DNA from: Micavibrio sp. UBA1664
GTDB lineage: Bacteria; Pseudomonadota; Alphaproteobacteria; Micavibrionales; UBA1664
Length of the DNA stretch: 18,917 nt
Assembly (NCBI GenBank): GCA_002320485.1
Contig: DCKW01000089.1
Location: forward strand, 1-18,917
Direction of reading: 5' to 3'
Under the pieces are notes generated by a model. It had not been told where the DNA came from. It was given only the letters and a program-made list of their open reading frames with translations, and made no database searches. How positions within the stretch are numbered: the first letter of the stretch is position 1; each line of letters opens with the position of its first letter. Made by a program: the position numbers and the translations under genes. Of this stretch, positions 6,862-14,399 are shown piece by piece.

Positions 6862-7298
6862 TCATCGGCACGTTTGCCCCGATACCCAATGAGATATTGC
6901 GCCGTAAGGATTTAAGCCACGGCGCAAAATTGTGCTGTGCACGGCTCATTCAATATGCGGGCAAAGACGGCAAGGCCTTTCCCAAACTCTCGACACTTGG
7001 CGATGAGCTCGGGATGTCCAAGCGGGCAGTGCAACGCTTTTTAATCGAACTGGAGGAAAATAATATGATCACCGCGCACCAACGAGGGCGTGGGCAGTCA
7101 AATATGTATGTTTTGGATAAGTCGATAGTTATCCACATCCCCATTCTTGACACGCCGAAAGTGGCCACTCTAGACAGGCCACTTCTGGCCACTCCAGACA
7201 CGCCGAAAGTGGCCACACCATATAGAAGAAAAGAAAACTATAAAAAAGAAATAGAAAAGATAACAGCAGGGCTTGTGCATAAAATGCGTATGCCCTGA
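6858..7298 (+). CDS. Helix-turn-helix (replication-initiator-like) protein
   Basis: 146 residues. The N-terminal half, IPNEILRRKDLSHGAKLCCA, then G-K-A-F-P-K-L-S-T-L-G-D-E-L-G-M-S-K-R-A-V-Q-R-F, is the HTH_36-type winged helix of phage and plasmid replication proteins and island regulators. The second half is low in complexity and contains three 8-residue repeats (DTPKVATL, DRPLLATP, DTPKVATP) encoded by 24-bp DNA repeats. A basic lysine-rich stretch follows. Translation is coupled to the DUF6362 gene by an ATGA overlap. Whether it initiates replication or only regulates cannot be decided. The short C-terminus leaves open that it is a truncated form. Confidence 0.75.
   Translation: MIIGTFAPIPNEILRRKDLSHGAKLCCARLIQYAGKDGKAFPKLSTLGDELGMSKRAVQRFLIELEENNMITAHQRGRGQSNMYVLDKSIVIHIPILDTPKVATLDRPLLATPDTPKVATPYRRKENYKKEIEKITAGLVHKMRMP
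7149..7220 (+). repeat. Three 24-bp in-frame tandem repeats
   Basis: Units start at 7149, 7173 and 7197; the first and third share GACACGCCGAAAGTGGCCAC exactly and the middle one is diverged. They encode the proline-containing octapeptide repeats of the HTH protein. The dyad-rich GTGGCCAC cores could also bind protein, as in replication initiator genes that carry their own origin. Confidence 0.7.
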
Positions 7299-7377
7299 AA
7301 AAGCAATCAAATGATCCGCTATTCAACTTGATAAGCTAAGGGAATGAAGCGTTACTGGTGTTAACAAAGGAGCAGAA

Positions 7378-7602
7378 ATGACCAAGAAACAAGAAAACCA
7401 TCAAAGAGCCTGCGACAGGTTCATTCAACACACTGCACGCATTGACGCGATATTGAAACGTTTGCAGGGGGCGTGTGACGATCATTTCGGGCATCACCCC
7501 GACCATATCAATTGGGGCGACACAGGCTTCGTTGCCGACATCGTCAAAGACCTCGAGGACATCAGTGACCGTGTGTTCAAGGAGGGTGAGTATGCGTTTT
7601 AA
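7378..7602 (+). CDS. Small conserved-type hypothetical protein of the island
   Basis: 74 residues: an N-terminal helix (RACDRFIQHTARIDAILKRL), then DHFGHHPDHINWGDTGFVAD and a second helix ending in a 'FKEGEYAF'-like tail. This layout (helix, D-H-F-G-x-x-P-D-x-x-x-W-G, helix, F-x-E-G-E) resembles small proteins in other alphaproteobacterial islands. AAAGGAG stands 7 nt before the ATG. It stops 4 bp before the convergent DedA gene and marks the right end of the module. Function unknown. Confidence 0.68.
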   Translation: MTKKQENHQRACDRFIQHTARIDAILKRLQGACDDHFGHHPDHINWGDTGFVADIVKDLEDISDRVFKEGEYAF

Positions 7603-7606
7603 ATTA

Positions 7607-8203
7607 TTATTTGGGCTGGAAGTGAATTATCTTTATTACATAGCATAATATTAAAAGGCCTATAATAACGTTGGTTATAATTCCGATATAATGAGCCGCA
7701 ATTTCATATTCTCTCCCGGCAAAATAACCACTATACAATAAAAGGCCAGACCAAATTATAGTTCCTAAAGTAGATAGAATCGTAAAATTTAGAAATCTCA
7801 TTTTTGTTAGGCCTGCTGGAATAGAAATGACGGTTCTTATCACAGGAATTAACCGTCCAAAGAAAACTGATATGCGGCGATATTTTTCAAAAAACATTAG
7901 CCCCTTTTGATAATCATTGAGTGTAATAGCAATATAGACACCATATTTTTCAAAAAATTTTTCTAAGCGCAATTGTCCTATTAATCGTCCGATTAAATAC
8001 CAGAATATTACACCTAGCATTGCACCAGAAACGGAAGCAATTAATATTAGAAGTGGATTCAAACTACCTTGACTTGCTATATATCCGGATAAAGGAAGAA
8101 TGACTTCGGAAGGAATTGGAGGAAAAACATTTTCTAAAAACATGAGGAAAAAAATGGCTATATAACCGTGATTTTCAATAAGTTGTAATACCCAGTCTGC
8201 CAT
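7607..8203 (-). CDS. DedA/VTT-family inner-membrane protein
   Basis: 198 residues, several hydrophobic segments. DedA signatures are present: ENVFPPIPSEVILPLSG (E24 and E33, residues 24-40) and FFGRLIPVIRTVISIPAGLT with the conserved arginines. DedA proteins are thought to move phospholipids or undecaprenyl phosphate between membrane leaflets, and in several Gram-negatives they are needed for polymyxin tolerance. The gene is last in the operon and its ATG directly follows the stop of the kinase gene (TGA-ATG), so co-translation is likely. A role in lipid traffic linked to EptA is inferred from this position. Confidence 0.88.
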   Translation of the reverse strand: MADWVLQLIENHGYIAIFFLMFLENVFPPIPSEVILPLSGYIASQGSLNPLLILIASVSGAMLGVIFWYLIGRLIGQLRLEKFFEKYGVYIAITLNDYQKGLMFFEKYRRISVFFGRLIPVIRTVISIPAGLTKMRFLNFTILSTLGTIIWSGLLLYSGYFAGREYEIAAHYIGIITNVIIGLLILCYVIKIIHFQPK

Positions 8204-8809
8204 TCAAATCACCATTACTGTTAATAAAAATCCTGAAGCCAGAACAATTGATAGATTGTCATCAATTTGTAATTTTGAAGATAGTAATTCTACAATTGTA
8301 ACAAGTAGGGAAACCATCATGATGGTAGGTAGATTTACTAAAATCAAGCTCATTGCTACGGCAATTTTTAATAACAGGACAGTACTTAAAAAGAATGCAG
8401 TGCATCCTTCTAAAGATTTATCTAAGATGCAGACTTTTCCATATTTTCTACCGATTAGAGCCGCGAACGTGTCTGATAAAATCATGATAGCAATCGAGAT
8501 GATTGCAACAGCGTTGTCAAATAATATGACTGATAGCAAGGTTGCCAAGACAACATAAAAAGCACCCGTCATTGATTGGTTTTCGTGGGTGCGAAGAATT
8601 GTATTTAAATACTGAGAAGTTAAATATTGAATAATCCGAATATGACGACGTCCGTATTCAAATACAACAAAACCCATTAACAATGTAGAGAAAAGAAGTA
8701 TGGCTTGCGACTGGGTTAAAACATAAACCGTTACTACCATCCATAAAGAGCTTAAATGTATAAGCTTTCTAAAAACTTCGTTACGAAAAGAAATTTTTGA
8801 CGTTGTCAT
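8204..8809 (-). CDS. Dgk1/SEC59-like diacylglycerol or polyprenol kinase
   Basis: About 201 residues with five to seven hydrophobic segments. Key motifs are EVFRKLIHLSS at the N-terminus, ILSDTFAALIGRKYGK in the middle and KSLEG shortly after. These are the signature of the CTP-dependent lipid kinase / cytidylyltransferase-like family (Dgk1, dolichol kinase, VTE5). It is unrelated in sequence to bacterial DgkA. The frame allows an ATG at 8818. The ATG at 8809 overlaps the eptA stop (ATGA) and has AGAAGGA 8 nt upstream, so it is chosen. Coupling to eptA suggests that it re-phosphorylates the diacylglycerol released by EptA. Diacylglycerol as substrate is inference; a polyprenol remains possible. 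Confidence 0.8.
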   Translation of the reverse strand: MTTSKISFRNEVFRKLIHLSSLWMVVTVYVLTQSQAILLFSTLLMGFVVFEYGRRHIRIIQYLTSQYLNTILRTHENQSMTGAFYVVLATLLSVILFDNAVAIISIAIMILSDTFAALIGRKYGKVCILDKSLEGCTAFFLSTVLLLKIAVAMSLILVNLPTIMMVSLLVTIVELLSSKLQIDDNLSIVLASGFLLTVMVI

Positions 8810-10422
8810 TGTCTGCATCCTTCTAATATATCTAAATTGGGATCATGAACTTTGGTGCTTACATTCATTAATCCAAGAAGGGTGTGAGAAAGATTATCGT
8901 GAGAAAAATCACCCTTTTTGGCTTTTTCTTTTAGACACTTCATATTGATATTTTCAGATTGAAGTGTTCCATTATCCATCCAAAGGATAAGCGGAACATG
9001 ATTTTGTGTTTCAGGTGCAACAGAATACGGCATCCCGTGAAGGTAAAGCCCGTTTTCGCCTAATGACTCTCCGTGATCAGAAACATAGAGCATAGACGTA
9101 TTGAGCACATCACTATGTTGTTTTAAAATATTGATGGTTTGCGCCATCATATAGTCAGTGAACAAAATAGTGTCATCATAAGAATTAACGATTTCCTCAT
9201 CCGTACAATTTTGAATGTCGCTTCGGTCGCATTCAGGTTTAAAATGCTTATAACGATCAGGAACTCGTTTAAAATAGGTCGGTCCATGGCTGCCCATGAT
9301 ATGAAGGAAGATGATACCTCCAGTCTCTTTCATGGAGATGATATCATGCTCCAAATCTTCCAGAAACACATCATCCGTACACACCGATCCGTCGCAATAG
9401 CGGCTATTATCATTTGGAATGGTGATTTCTTTTATGTTGCGGCAAACGCCTTTACAGCCAGTATTGTTTTCTTTCCAAATCATAGGGATGCCGGCGCGAT
9501 TCATAATGTCTACCACGTTATCTTGTGAATCAAATTCTCTAAGAGAGTAATTCTTTCGATCCATCATTGAAAACATACAAGGCAGTGAAACTGCCGTTGC
9601 TGTTCCGCAAGAGGTGACGTTTTGAAAGGCAATAAGATTATCAATATCTTTGCTATATTTGTTCGTAGCACGACTATATCCGTTTAATTGATAATTCTGC
9701 GCCCTTGCAGTCTCACCGACAATAAATACCAGCAAGTTATTCTTATCAGTCGAAACATGCTTTGCATCCAAACCAATTTCCTTGTAAGGCAAAGGTTCGT
9801 AGAAATATTTTTGATAAAAATACTTTGTTGCGCTGGTCACATAATAAGATGGCACAATCTGTTTGCGGAGGGATGAATTGTTACGAATAACGGATGCATA
9901 ATCCTTGTAAAAAAACATCGCTATGAAAGCAATGACGGCTAAAGAGATGACAACAGATAAAATTTTGAGGGCTATTTCCTTAAGCAAAGGTGAATGTTTT
10001 ATCCGGCATTTTAAAATTATTATGGCAGGTAAAATACCCGTAACACTAAACCATATAATAAATTCCCAATTCAAATAGGCTCCAGCTTCGGCAGAATTCG
10101 TTTCAAAGATATTGGCCATCATATCAATGTCAAAAATCGTCTTATATTGAAACATTGCAAAATTGACGAGCGAAGACGTGAGAACCAGCAATATGAAGAA
10201 AGGCTTTTCAATATATTTTATGCTGAAACATGTGAACACTATGTTGAAAACGGCAATAAAAAAGAAAAATACAGAGAGAATAAAAAAAGTATTCACTTTT
10301 TCTAGGTTCAAAAAAATGAAATATAATTCTCGAACCATAGCCATGTTCAAGAAGAATATATAAAAAACAGCAATGCTCAACGTAAACATCGTTGAGTGGA
10401 GAGAGATATTAAAGTTTTTCAT
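8806..10422 (-). CDS. eptA: Lipid A phosphoethanolamine transferase (EptA/MCR family)
   Basis: 538 residues, full length for the family. Five N-terminal membrane segments (about 10-175) precede a periplasmic sulfatase-fold domain. Catalytic residues are in place: E237 (IVGETAR), T276 nucleophile in CGTATAVSLPC, D449 and H450 (VSDHGES), plus H379 (GSHGP) and H462 (LHGM). Spacing matches MCR-1 (E246/T285/D465/H466). Cysteine pairs such as C272-C282 and C398-C406 fit the periplasmic disulfides. It transfers phosphoethanolamine from phosphatidylethanolamine to lipid A phosphates, lowering negative charge and polymyxin binding, and leaves diacylglycerol. Its start overlaps a 46-codon gene by 14 bp. 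It lies in one operon with an OmpR-type two-component system, a lipid kinase and DedA. The sequence is AT-rich compared with the right-hand flank, suggesting transfer. Confidence 0.95.
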   Translation of the reverse strand: MKNFNISLHSTMFTLSIAVFYIFFLNMAMVRELYFIFLNLEKVNTFFILSVFFFFIAVFNIVFTCFSIKYIEKPFFILLVLTSSLVNFAMFQYKTIFDIDMMANIFETNSAEAGAYLNWEFIIWFSVTGILPAIIILKCRIKHSPLLKEIALKILSVVISLAVIAFIAMFFYKDYASVIRNNSSLRKQIVPSYYVTSATKYFYQKYFYEPLPYKEIGLDAKHVSTDKNNLLVFIVGETARAQNYQLNGYSRATNKYSKDIDNLIAFQNVTSCGTATAVSLPCMFSMMDRKNYSLREFDSQDNVVDIMNRAGIPMIWKENNTGCKGVCRNIKEITIPNDNSRYCDGSVCTDDVFLEDLEHDIISMKETGGIIFLHIMGSHGPTYFKRVPDRYKHFKPECDRSDIQNCTDEEIVNSYDDTILFTDYMMAQTINILKQHSDVLNTSMLYVSDHGESLGENGLYLHGMPYSVAPETQNHVPLILWMDNGTLQSENINMKCLKEKAKKGDFSHDNLSHTLLGLMNVSTKVHDPNLDILEGCRQ

Positions 10423-10549
10423 TATCGGATATTCTGGGAAGAATTGGGATTGGGGCTATGCTCGAAACTTCTTGATACACAGCTTCACTGCCACCTATGA
10501 TAATGACAGCGAGCAGCGGGATTATAAATAATCGTCCTACCAATTTCAT
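10409..10549 (-). CDS. 46-residue membrane/exported peptide between sensor kinase and eptA
   Basis: A short open frame begins MKLVGRLFIIPLLAVIIIGG and ends S-D-N-E-K-L. It has a basic N-terminus, a hydrophobic core of about 14 residues (7-20), small residues G-G-S-E-A where a signal peptidase could cut, and a proline-rich tail (APIPILPR). A textbook AGGAG lies 8 nt before the ATG. The last codons overlap the eptA start by 14 bp in another frame, so its translation probably sets that of eptA, whose own ribosome binding site is poor. A PmrA-box-like site precedes it. It could be a leader peptide for coupling or a small membrane regulator, analogous in position only to peptides such as PmrR or MgrB. 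No family recognised. Confidence 0.65.
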   Translation of the reverse strand: MKLVGRLFIIPLLAVIIIGGSEAVYQEVSSIAPIPILPRISDNEKL

Positions 10550-10593
10550 TTTAACACTCCTATTAAATTTTAAAGTGATAATGAAATTGGTAA

Positions 10594-10610
10594 CTTATAT
10601 GAAACTTAAG
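10594..10610 (-). promoter_or_regulatory. PmrA-box-like site before the small peptide gene and eptA
   Basis: Minus-strand CTTAAG-TTTCA-TATAAG fits the PmrA/BasR consensus YTTAAK-N5-YTTAAK with one mismatch in the second half. It overlaps the stop codon of the sensor kinase gene. It probably gives an internal, regulator-activated promoter for the eptA part of the operon. Confidence 0.6.
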
Positions 10611-11910
10611 TAGGGAAAATTATTTCGAATTTTGTACCTATGCCATTTTGTCCATCTTTGATGGCTATAACGGCATCGTGAGATGAGACAATGTCTTTAA
10701 CGATTGAAAGGCCCAAACCTGAGCCTATAACGTCACTACCCAATATACGGTAAAACCTTTTAAAGACATTTTCCCGTTCGCTTTCGGGAATGCCGGGACC
10801 GTTATCTTCGATAGTTAAAATAGTTTTTGTGTCTTTCTTGCTGACGGCAATGTGAATCTCTCCCTTTTGGGGAGTGTAGTTCACAGCATTTGTAATCAGA
10901 TTATCAATCATAATTTCAAGATAACCATCGTTTCCTTTTATTAGCGTATCTTTTTCATGATTTAAAAAAGTTAACTGGATGTTTTTGCTATCAATTAACA
11001 CTTGATGTGATGCAATTGATCTGTGGGTTAAGGAGGCTAAGTCAATCTCGTTTTTGTAATCCGTAAATTTTTCTGTTTCTTGTCTGGACAGGGTTAGCAT
11101 TTGATGAATGAGATGGCTCGCGCGTTGAATACTGGATTGTAATTTTATAAGTAACTCTTTCTGTTTTTGGTTATCTGTAGTGCGCGTTAACATATCGCAA
11201 TAGAGCTTGATTGCAGTCAAAGGTGTTTTTAATTCATGGGTCGCATCTGCTGTAAAATTCTTTTGAACCTGAATGGAATGACCTAATCTTTTAAAAAGGT
11301 CATTTAATTCGTCTATCATAGGGATGATTTCAATAGGAACTTCTGAACGATTTAACGGCGATAAATCTAGCGTATCCCTTGCCTTTATTTCTTCGGATAT
11401 ATCAATTATCGGTTTCATTCCTTTTGCAATTGATAACCAAACTAAGATCAACATGATAGGCAATTGAAGCAAAACAGGAATTATGAACTTCAAACCCATT
11501 TCAAGAATGAGTTCATTGCGAAGCATATAAGGTTGGGCTATTTGGATGGTCCGCCCCTCATCATTTAAAGTATAATAACGCCACAGCTTATTCTTGAATT
11601 TCACTTCTCCGTAACCGGTATTTGATTGTTTATTAAAGAGAATATTAGGATGGGTTGAATACTCAAGATTGCCGTCATTCCCCCAAATCTGGATAAGAAC
11701 TTCTTCTTCATCATTTAAGTAACCATTGTAGCTGGTGACAATACCGGAGTTTGTTTTTGATAAAACATGTGCAATCTGCATCATGTTCCCATCAAAAACT
11801 TCGGTGGATTCTTCATGGGCACTTTTAAAAATTACGACACTGGCAATAATTGTTCCTATTATAAAAACTGCCGATATTAAAAAAAGGAGATTTTTGCGAA
11901 TTGATATCAT
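10606..11910 (-). CDS. Sensor histidine kinase (PmrB/QseC-like)
   Basis: 434 residues. Membrane segments at about 8-28 and 142-164 flank a periplasmic sensor of roughly 113 residues rich in acidic positions (N-D-E-E-E). A HAMP-like linker follows. The phosphoacceptor is H225 in ATHELKTPLTAI, and the ATPase domain shows N (DNLITNAVNY), G1 (DNGPGIPESE) and G2 (GSGLGLSIV) boxes. It starts within the last codons of the response-regulator gene (4-bp ATGA overlap), the usual coupling of cognate pairs. The downstream eptA and the PmrA-like boxes suggest a PmrB role, sensing envelope stress or cationic peptides; the actual ligand is not visible in the sequence. Confidence 0.93.
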   Translation of the reverse strand: MISIRKNLLFLISAVFIIGTIIASVVIFKSAHEESTEVFDGNMMQIAHVLSKTNSGIVTSYNGYLNDEEEVLIQIWGNDGNLEYSTHPNILFNKQSNTGYGEVKFKNKLWRYYTLNDEGRTIQIAQPYMLRNELILEMGLKFIIPVLLQLPIMLILVWLSIAKGMKPIIDISEEIKARDTLDLSPLNRSEVPIEIIPMIDELNDLFKRLGHSIQVQKNFTADATHELKTPLTAIKLYCDMLTRTTDNQKQKELLIKLQSSIQRASHLIHQMLTLSRQETEKFTDYKNEIDLASLTHRSIASHQVLIDSKNIQLTFLNHEKDTLIKGNDGYLEIMIDNLITNAVNYTPQKGEIHIAVSKKDTKTILTIEDNGPGIPESERENVFKRFYRILGSDVIGSGLGLSIVKDIVSSHDAVIAIKDGQNGIGTKFEIIFPT

Positions 11911-12569
11911 TCAACCTCACCAATGCTATATCCAAGGCCGCGCATATTTTTTATAATAGTTTTTCCAAATTTATGTCGTATCTGATGAATATGTACTTCG
12001 ATTGAGTTACTTGATACTTCTTCATTCCACCCGTATACGGCATCTTCGAGTTGCAATCGTGATAACACGGCATTTGGTTTTTCCATTAATTCAAAAAAAA
12101 TGGCGTACTCTTTGGCCGACAGCGTGTGCTCCTCATCGTTGAAACAAAGCGTTTTTGATAGAGAATTTAATTTTAAATTATTGCGTGTAATTATATTCGT
12201 CGTATTCGTGTTTTTTCTACGTAGTAAGAGCCGTATTCTTGCTTCCAGCTCTTCCAGTGCAAAAGGTTTTATCATGTAGTCGTCTGCACCGTTATCAAGC
12301 CCGGCAACGCGATCTGATATGGAATCTTGTGCCGTTAATATCAAAACAGGCGTATTATTTGATTTTTCTCTTAATTCTTTTAAAACTTCCATTCCAGATT
12401 TTTCAGGCAATCCCATATCCAATATGATTAGTTTATAGTCATTGTTTAAGGCGCTCGTAATACCGTCTTGGCCATTTTTCACCCAATCAATACTGTATCC
12501 ACTATGCTTTAAAGCGGTTTGTAAACCATCGCCAACCATTGGGTCATCTTCTATAATAAGAAATCTCAT
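11907..12569 (-). CDS. OmpR-family response regulator (PmrA/QseB-like)
   Basis: 220 residues. The receiver domain carries the acidic pocket E7-D8-D9, phosphoacceptor D51 (LIILDMGLPEKSG), T79 and K101 (MIKPFALEELEAR). The C-terminal winged helix contains LSAKEYAIFFELMEKPNAVL and S-N-S-I-E-V-H-I-H-Q-I-R-H-K-F, characteristic of the QseB/PmrA subfamily. It is the first gene of the six-gene leftward operon. A perfect YTTAAK-N5-YTTAAK box lies 53-69 bp upstream of the ATG, pointing to autoregulation. The ribosome binding site is weak. A PmrA-like function is inferred from the boxes and from eptA in the same operon. Confidence 0.93.
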   Translation of the reverse strand: MRFLIIEDDPMVGDGLQTALKHSGYSIDWVKNGQDGITSALNNDYKLIILDMGLPEKSGMEVLKELREKSNNTPVLILTAQDSISDRVAGLDNGADDYMIKPFALEELEARIRLLLRRKNTNTTNIITRNNLKLNSLSKTLCFNDEEHTLSAKEYAIFFELMEKPNAVLSRLQLEDAVYGWNEEVSSNSIEVHIHQIRHKFGKTIIKNMRGLGYSIGEVE

Positions 12570-12926
12570 CGTTTTTTTATAAACTGAAGTGTAAACTATC
12601 TGTAGTGATTAATATTACAGACTTAAATAAAACTTAAATAGTATAATTTATGAAGTCTAAGTGGTGGGATATTTTACTAACTAATTAATAGCTACTTTCT
12701 TGAAGATATGTTTTAAATCAATCAATGTGCTTTTGAGGTGAGGCATGATTATAAGTTTTACTATTCGCAAAGAGTTTTAATTACGCTTAATAAATGTAAA
12801 TTTATGTTTTATGAAAATACTTTGTAACTGTATGTAAAAAGTAACAAATCTTTTGCAAAGATCAATAAGTCCCCACAACCTATGTTTGATGCGTTGTGTC
12901 TAGATTGTTCTGAAGGGCGTGCAAAC
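12570..12926. other. AT-rich 357-bp intergenic region
   Basis: This holds the promoter region of the two-component operon next to 12569. The rest shows only short AT palindromes, for example ATCTTT-TGC-AAAGAT (12849-12863), which on the minus strand precedes a T-rich stretch and might be a weak terminator. No gene is seen. Confidence 0.5.
12622..12638 (-). promoter_or_regulatory. Perfect PmrA-box-like site upstream of the response-regulator gene
   Basis: Minus-strand TTTAAG-TTTTA-TTTAAG fits YTTAAK-N5-YTTAAK at every position, with half-sites 11 bp apart. It lies 53-69 bp before the start codon and in the same orientation as the second site before the small peptide gene, as expected for positive autoregulation. 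Confidence 0.7.
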
Positions 12927-14318
12927 TTAGGGAGCATTAGAAAACATATCATTAATCAAAATGACGTCATAACCCTGCATATTAAGGTAGCTAGAGGATA
13001 TGGATGCGCGTTGCCCTGATCCACAATGAACATGTAATGTTTTATCTTTGGGTAATTGATCCAGATACTCAGGCAAGCGTGTATAGGGTGCATGTATAGC
13101 ACCTTGTATATGCCTTTTATCATATTCCGGCTGGCTACGAACATCTACTATTGTCAGGCCTTCCGTTTTTATGTTGTTTCCGATAGCTTCAAAATCGGTA
13201 ACAGGGATTGAGGTTTTTGTATCGTCTCCCAGACAAGACGTGAAGACATCGGCTTTGACAAATCCCTCAATATAATCATACCCGATATTATTAAGTCGTG
13301 TCGCGGCTTCAATGGCATGGTTTTTCGCCCCGACAAGGATAATTTTTTTATCATTAGCTTCAATCATAGAGCCGACAGCCGTCGACATAGAAATAAAAGA
13401 GGCATAGAAAACATTTCTGGCTCTTGTTTCCATCGCCTTAACCCTATCTCCACGAATATCCACAAAGAGAATATTTTTATTGTTGATAAAGGGCCGAACC
13501 TCAGCCGCGGTTAATGTCCTCAGTTCTTTGTGTGTGAGGAGTGGGGCACCGTTTTTGTTCAAGTTTTTCATTCGGGTAAAATAAAGCGGCGGCTCTTTCT
13601 GGGCATCTGTGATGAAATCAATAAAGTCATCCTTGTTATCGTATTGTAAAGCGGGCGAGGTTTCCTTTTCATACCCCCATGAAGAATGCGGCATGCTGCC
13701 CAGGGATTTACCACAGGCTGAGCCTGCACCATGTCCCGGCCATATTAATAATCTGTCGGGACGATTTTTAAAATCACTCACGCTTTTGTGAAGGTCTCGT
13801 GCCCCTTCCTGCATTTTTCCATCTTGTTTGGCGGCCTTTTCCAATAAGTCGGGACGACCCAGATCACCGACAAAAACAAAGTCGCCTGTGATGGCGCCCA
13901 TCGGTATGTCCTGTCCTTCCGTGGTGATAAGATAGGTGACATGTTCAGGTGTGTGGCCGGGTGTGTGAACGACCTCCAATGTTATATCGCCGACTGCTAT
14001 CGTATCGCCATTCTTTATCTTAGTAACATTGGACACGGATTTTGCCCATTCATATCCCCATCCGTCATTTTCACCATGAGATGATAAATAGACCTGTATG
14101 CCCAGTATCTTGTTAAACTCTTTTGAGCCTGAAAGAAAATCTGCATGAATATGCGTTTCAGTGACAGCTGTGATTTTTAGGCCTTTTTCATCGGCAATTT
14201 GCAAATATTTGTCAATATGTCTTTGCGGGTCAATAATAATGGCCTTTTTCGTGTTCTCACACCCGAGAATGTAGGCATATTGTGAAACACCCGGATCGTA
14301 AACCTGAATAAACTGCAT
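12927..14318 (-). CDS. Persulfide dioxygenase-rhodanese fusion (CstB-like)
   Basis: 463 residues in three parts. The N-terminal metallo-beta-lactamase domain has THIHADFLSG (H56, H58), PGHTPEH (H122), D146 in TGDFVFVGDLGRPDL and PGHGAGSACGKSLG (H196, C202), the iron-site pattern of ETHE1-type persulfide dioxygenases. A degenerate rhodanese follows (about 266-360) with A-K-N-H where the catalytic Cys would be. The C-terminal rhodanese (about 375-460) is active-looking, with C432 in HCGSGQRAS. This layout is that of CstB, which oxidises persulfides to sulfite and joins it with sulfane sulfur to make thiosulfate. Expected cytosolic. It is divergent from the BigR/SqrR-like repressor gene, so sulfide or persulfide induction is likely. 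Confidence 0.9.
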   Translation of the reverse strand: MQFIQVYDPGVSQYAYILGCENTKKAIIIDPQRHIDKYLQIADEKGLKITAVTETHIHADFLSGSKEFNKILGIQVYLSSHGENDGWGYEWAKSVSNVTKIKNGDTIAVGDITLEVVHTPGHTPEHVTYLITTEGQDIPMGAITGDFVFVGDLGRPDLLEKAAKQDGKMQEGARDLHKSVSDFKNRPDRLLIWPGHGAGSACGKSLGSMPHSSWGYEKETSPALQYDNKDDFIDFITDAQKEPPLYFTRMKNLNKNGAPLLTHKELRTLTAAEVRPFINNKNILFVDIRGDRVKAMETRARNVFYASFISMSTAVGSMIEANDKKIILVGAKNHAIEAATRLNNIGYDYIEGFVKADVFTSCLGDDTKTSIPVTDFEAIGNNIKTEGLTIVDVRSQPEYDKRHIQGAIHAPYTRLPEYLDQLPKDKTLHVHCGSGQRASISSSYLNMQGYDVILINDMFSNAP

Positions 14319-14399
14319 AACTTTTTAATCCATATCTTTTCTTATATTGTAAATATATGATATAAGATATTTCTTAAATGAGAATTGTAAAGGATTTAA
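14319..14399. promoter_or_regulatory. Divergent promoter/operator of the persulfide cluster
   Basis: The 81-bp gap contains overlapping AT-rich dyads: CTTATAT (14341-14347) with ATATAAG (14360-14366), and ATATT-GTA-AATAT (14344-14356). AT-rich inverted repeats in this position are what BigR/SqrR-type repressors bind; both genes would then be repressed together. Confidence 0.55.

Noticed and set aside
9139..9528. 129-codon rightward frame opposite eptA
   Set aside because: Antisense shadow of the EptA catalytic domain; no start signal.
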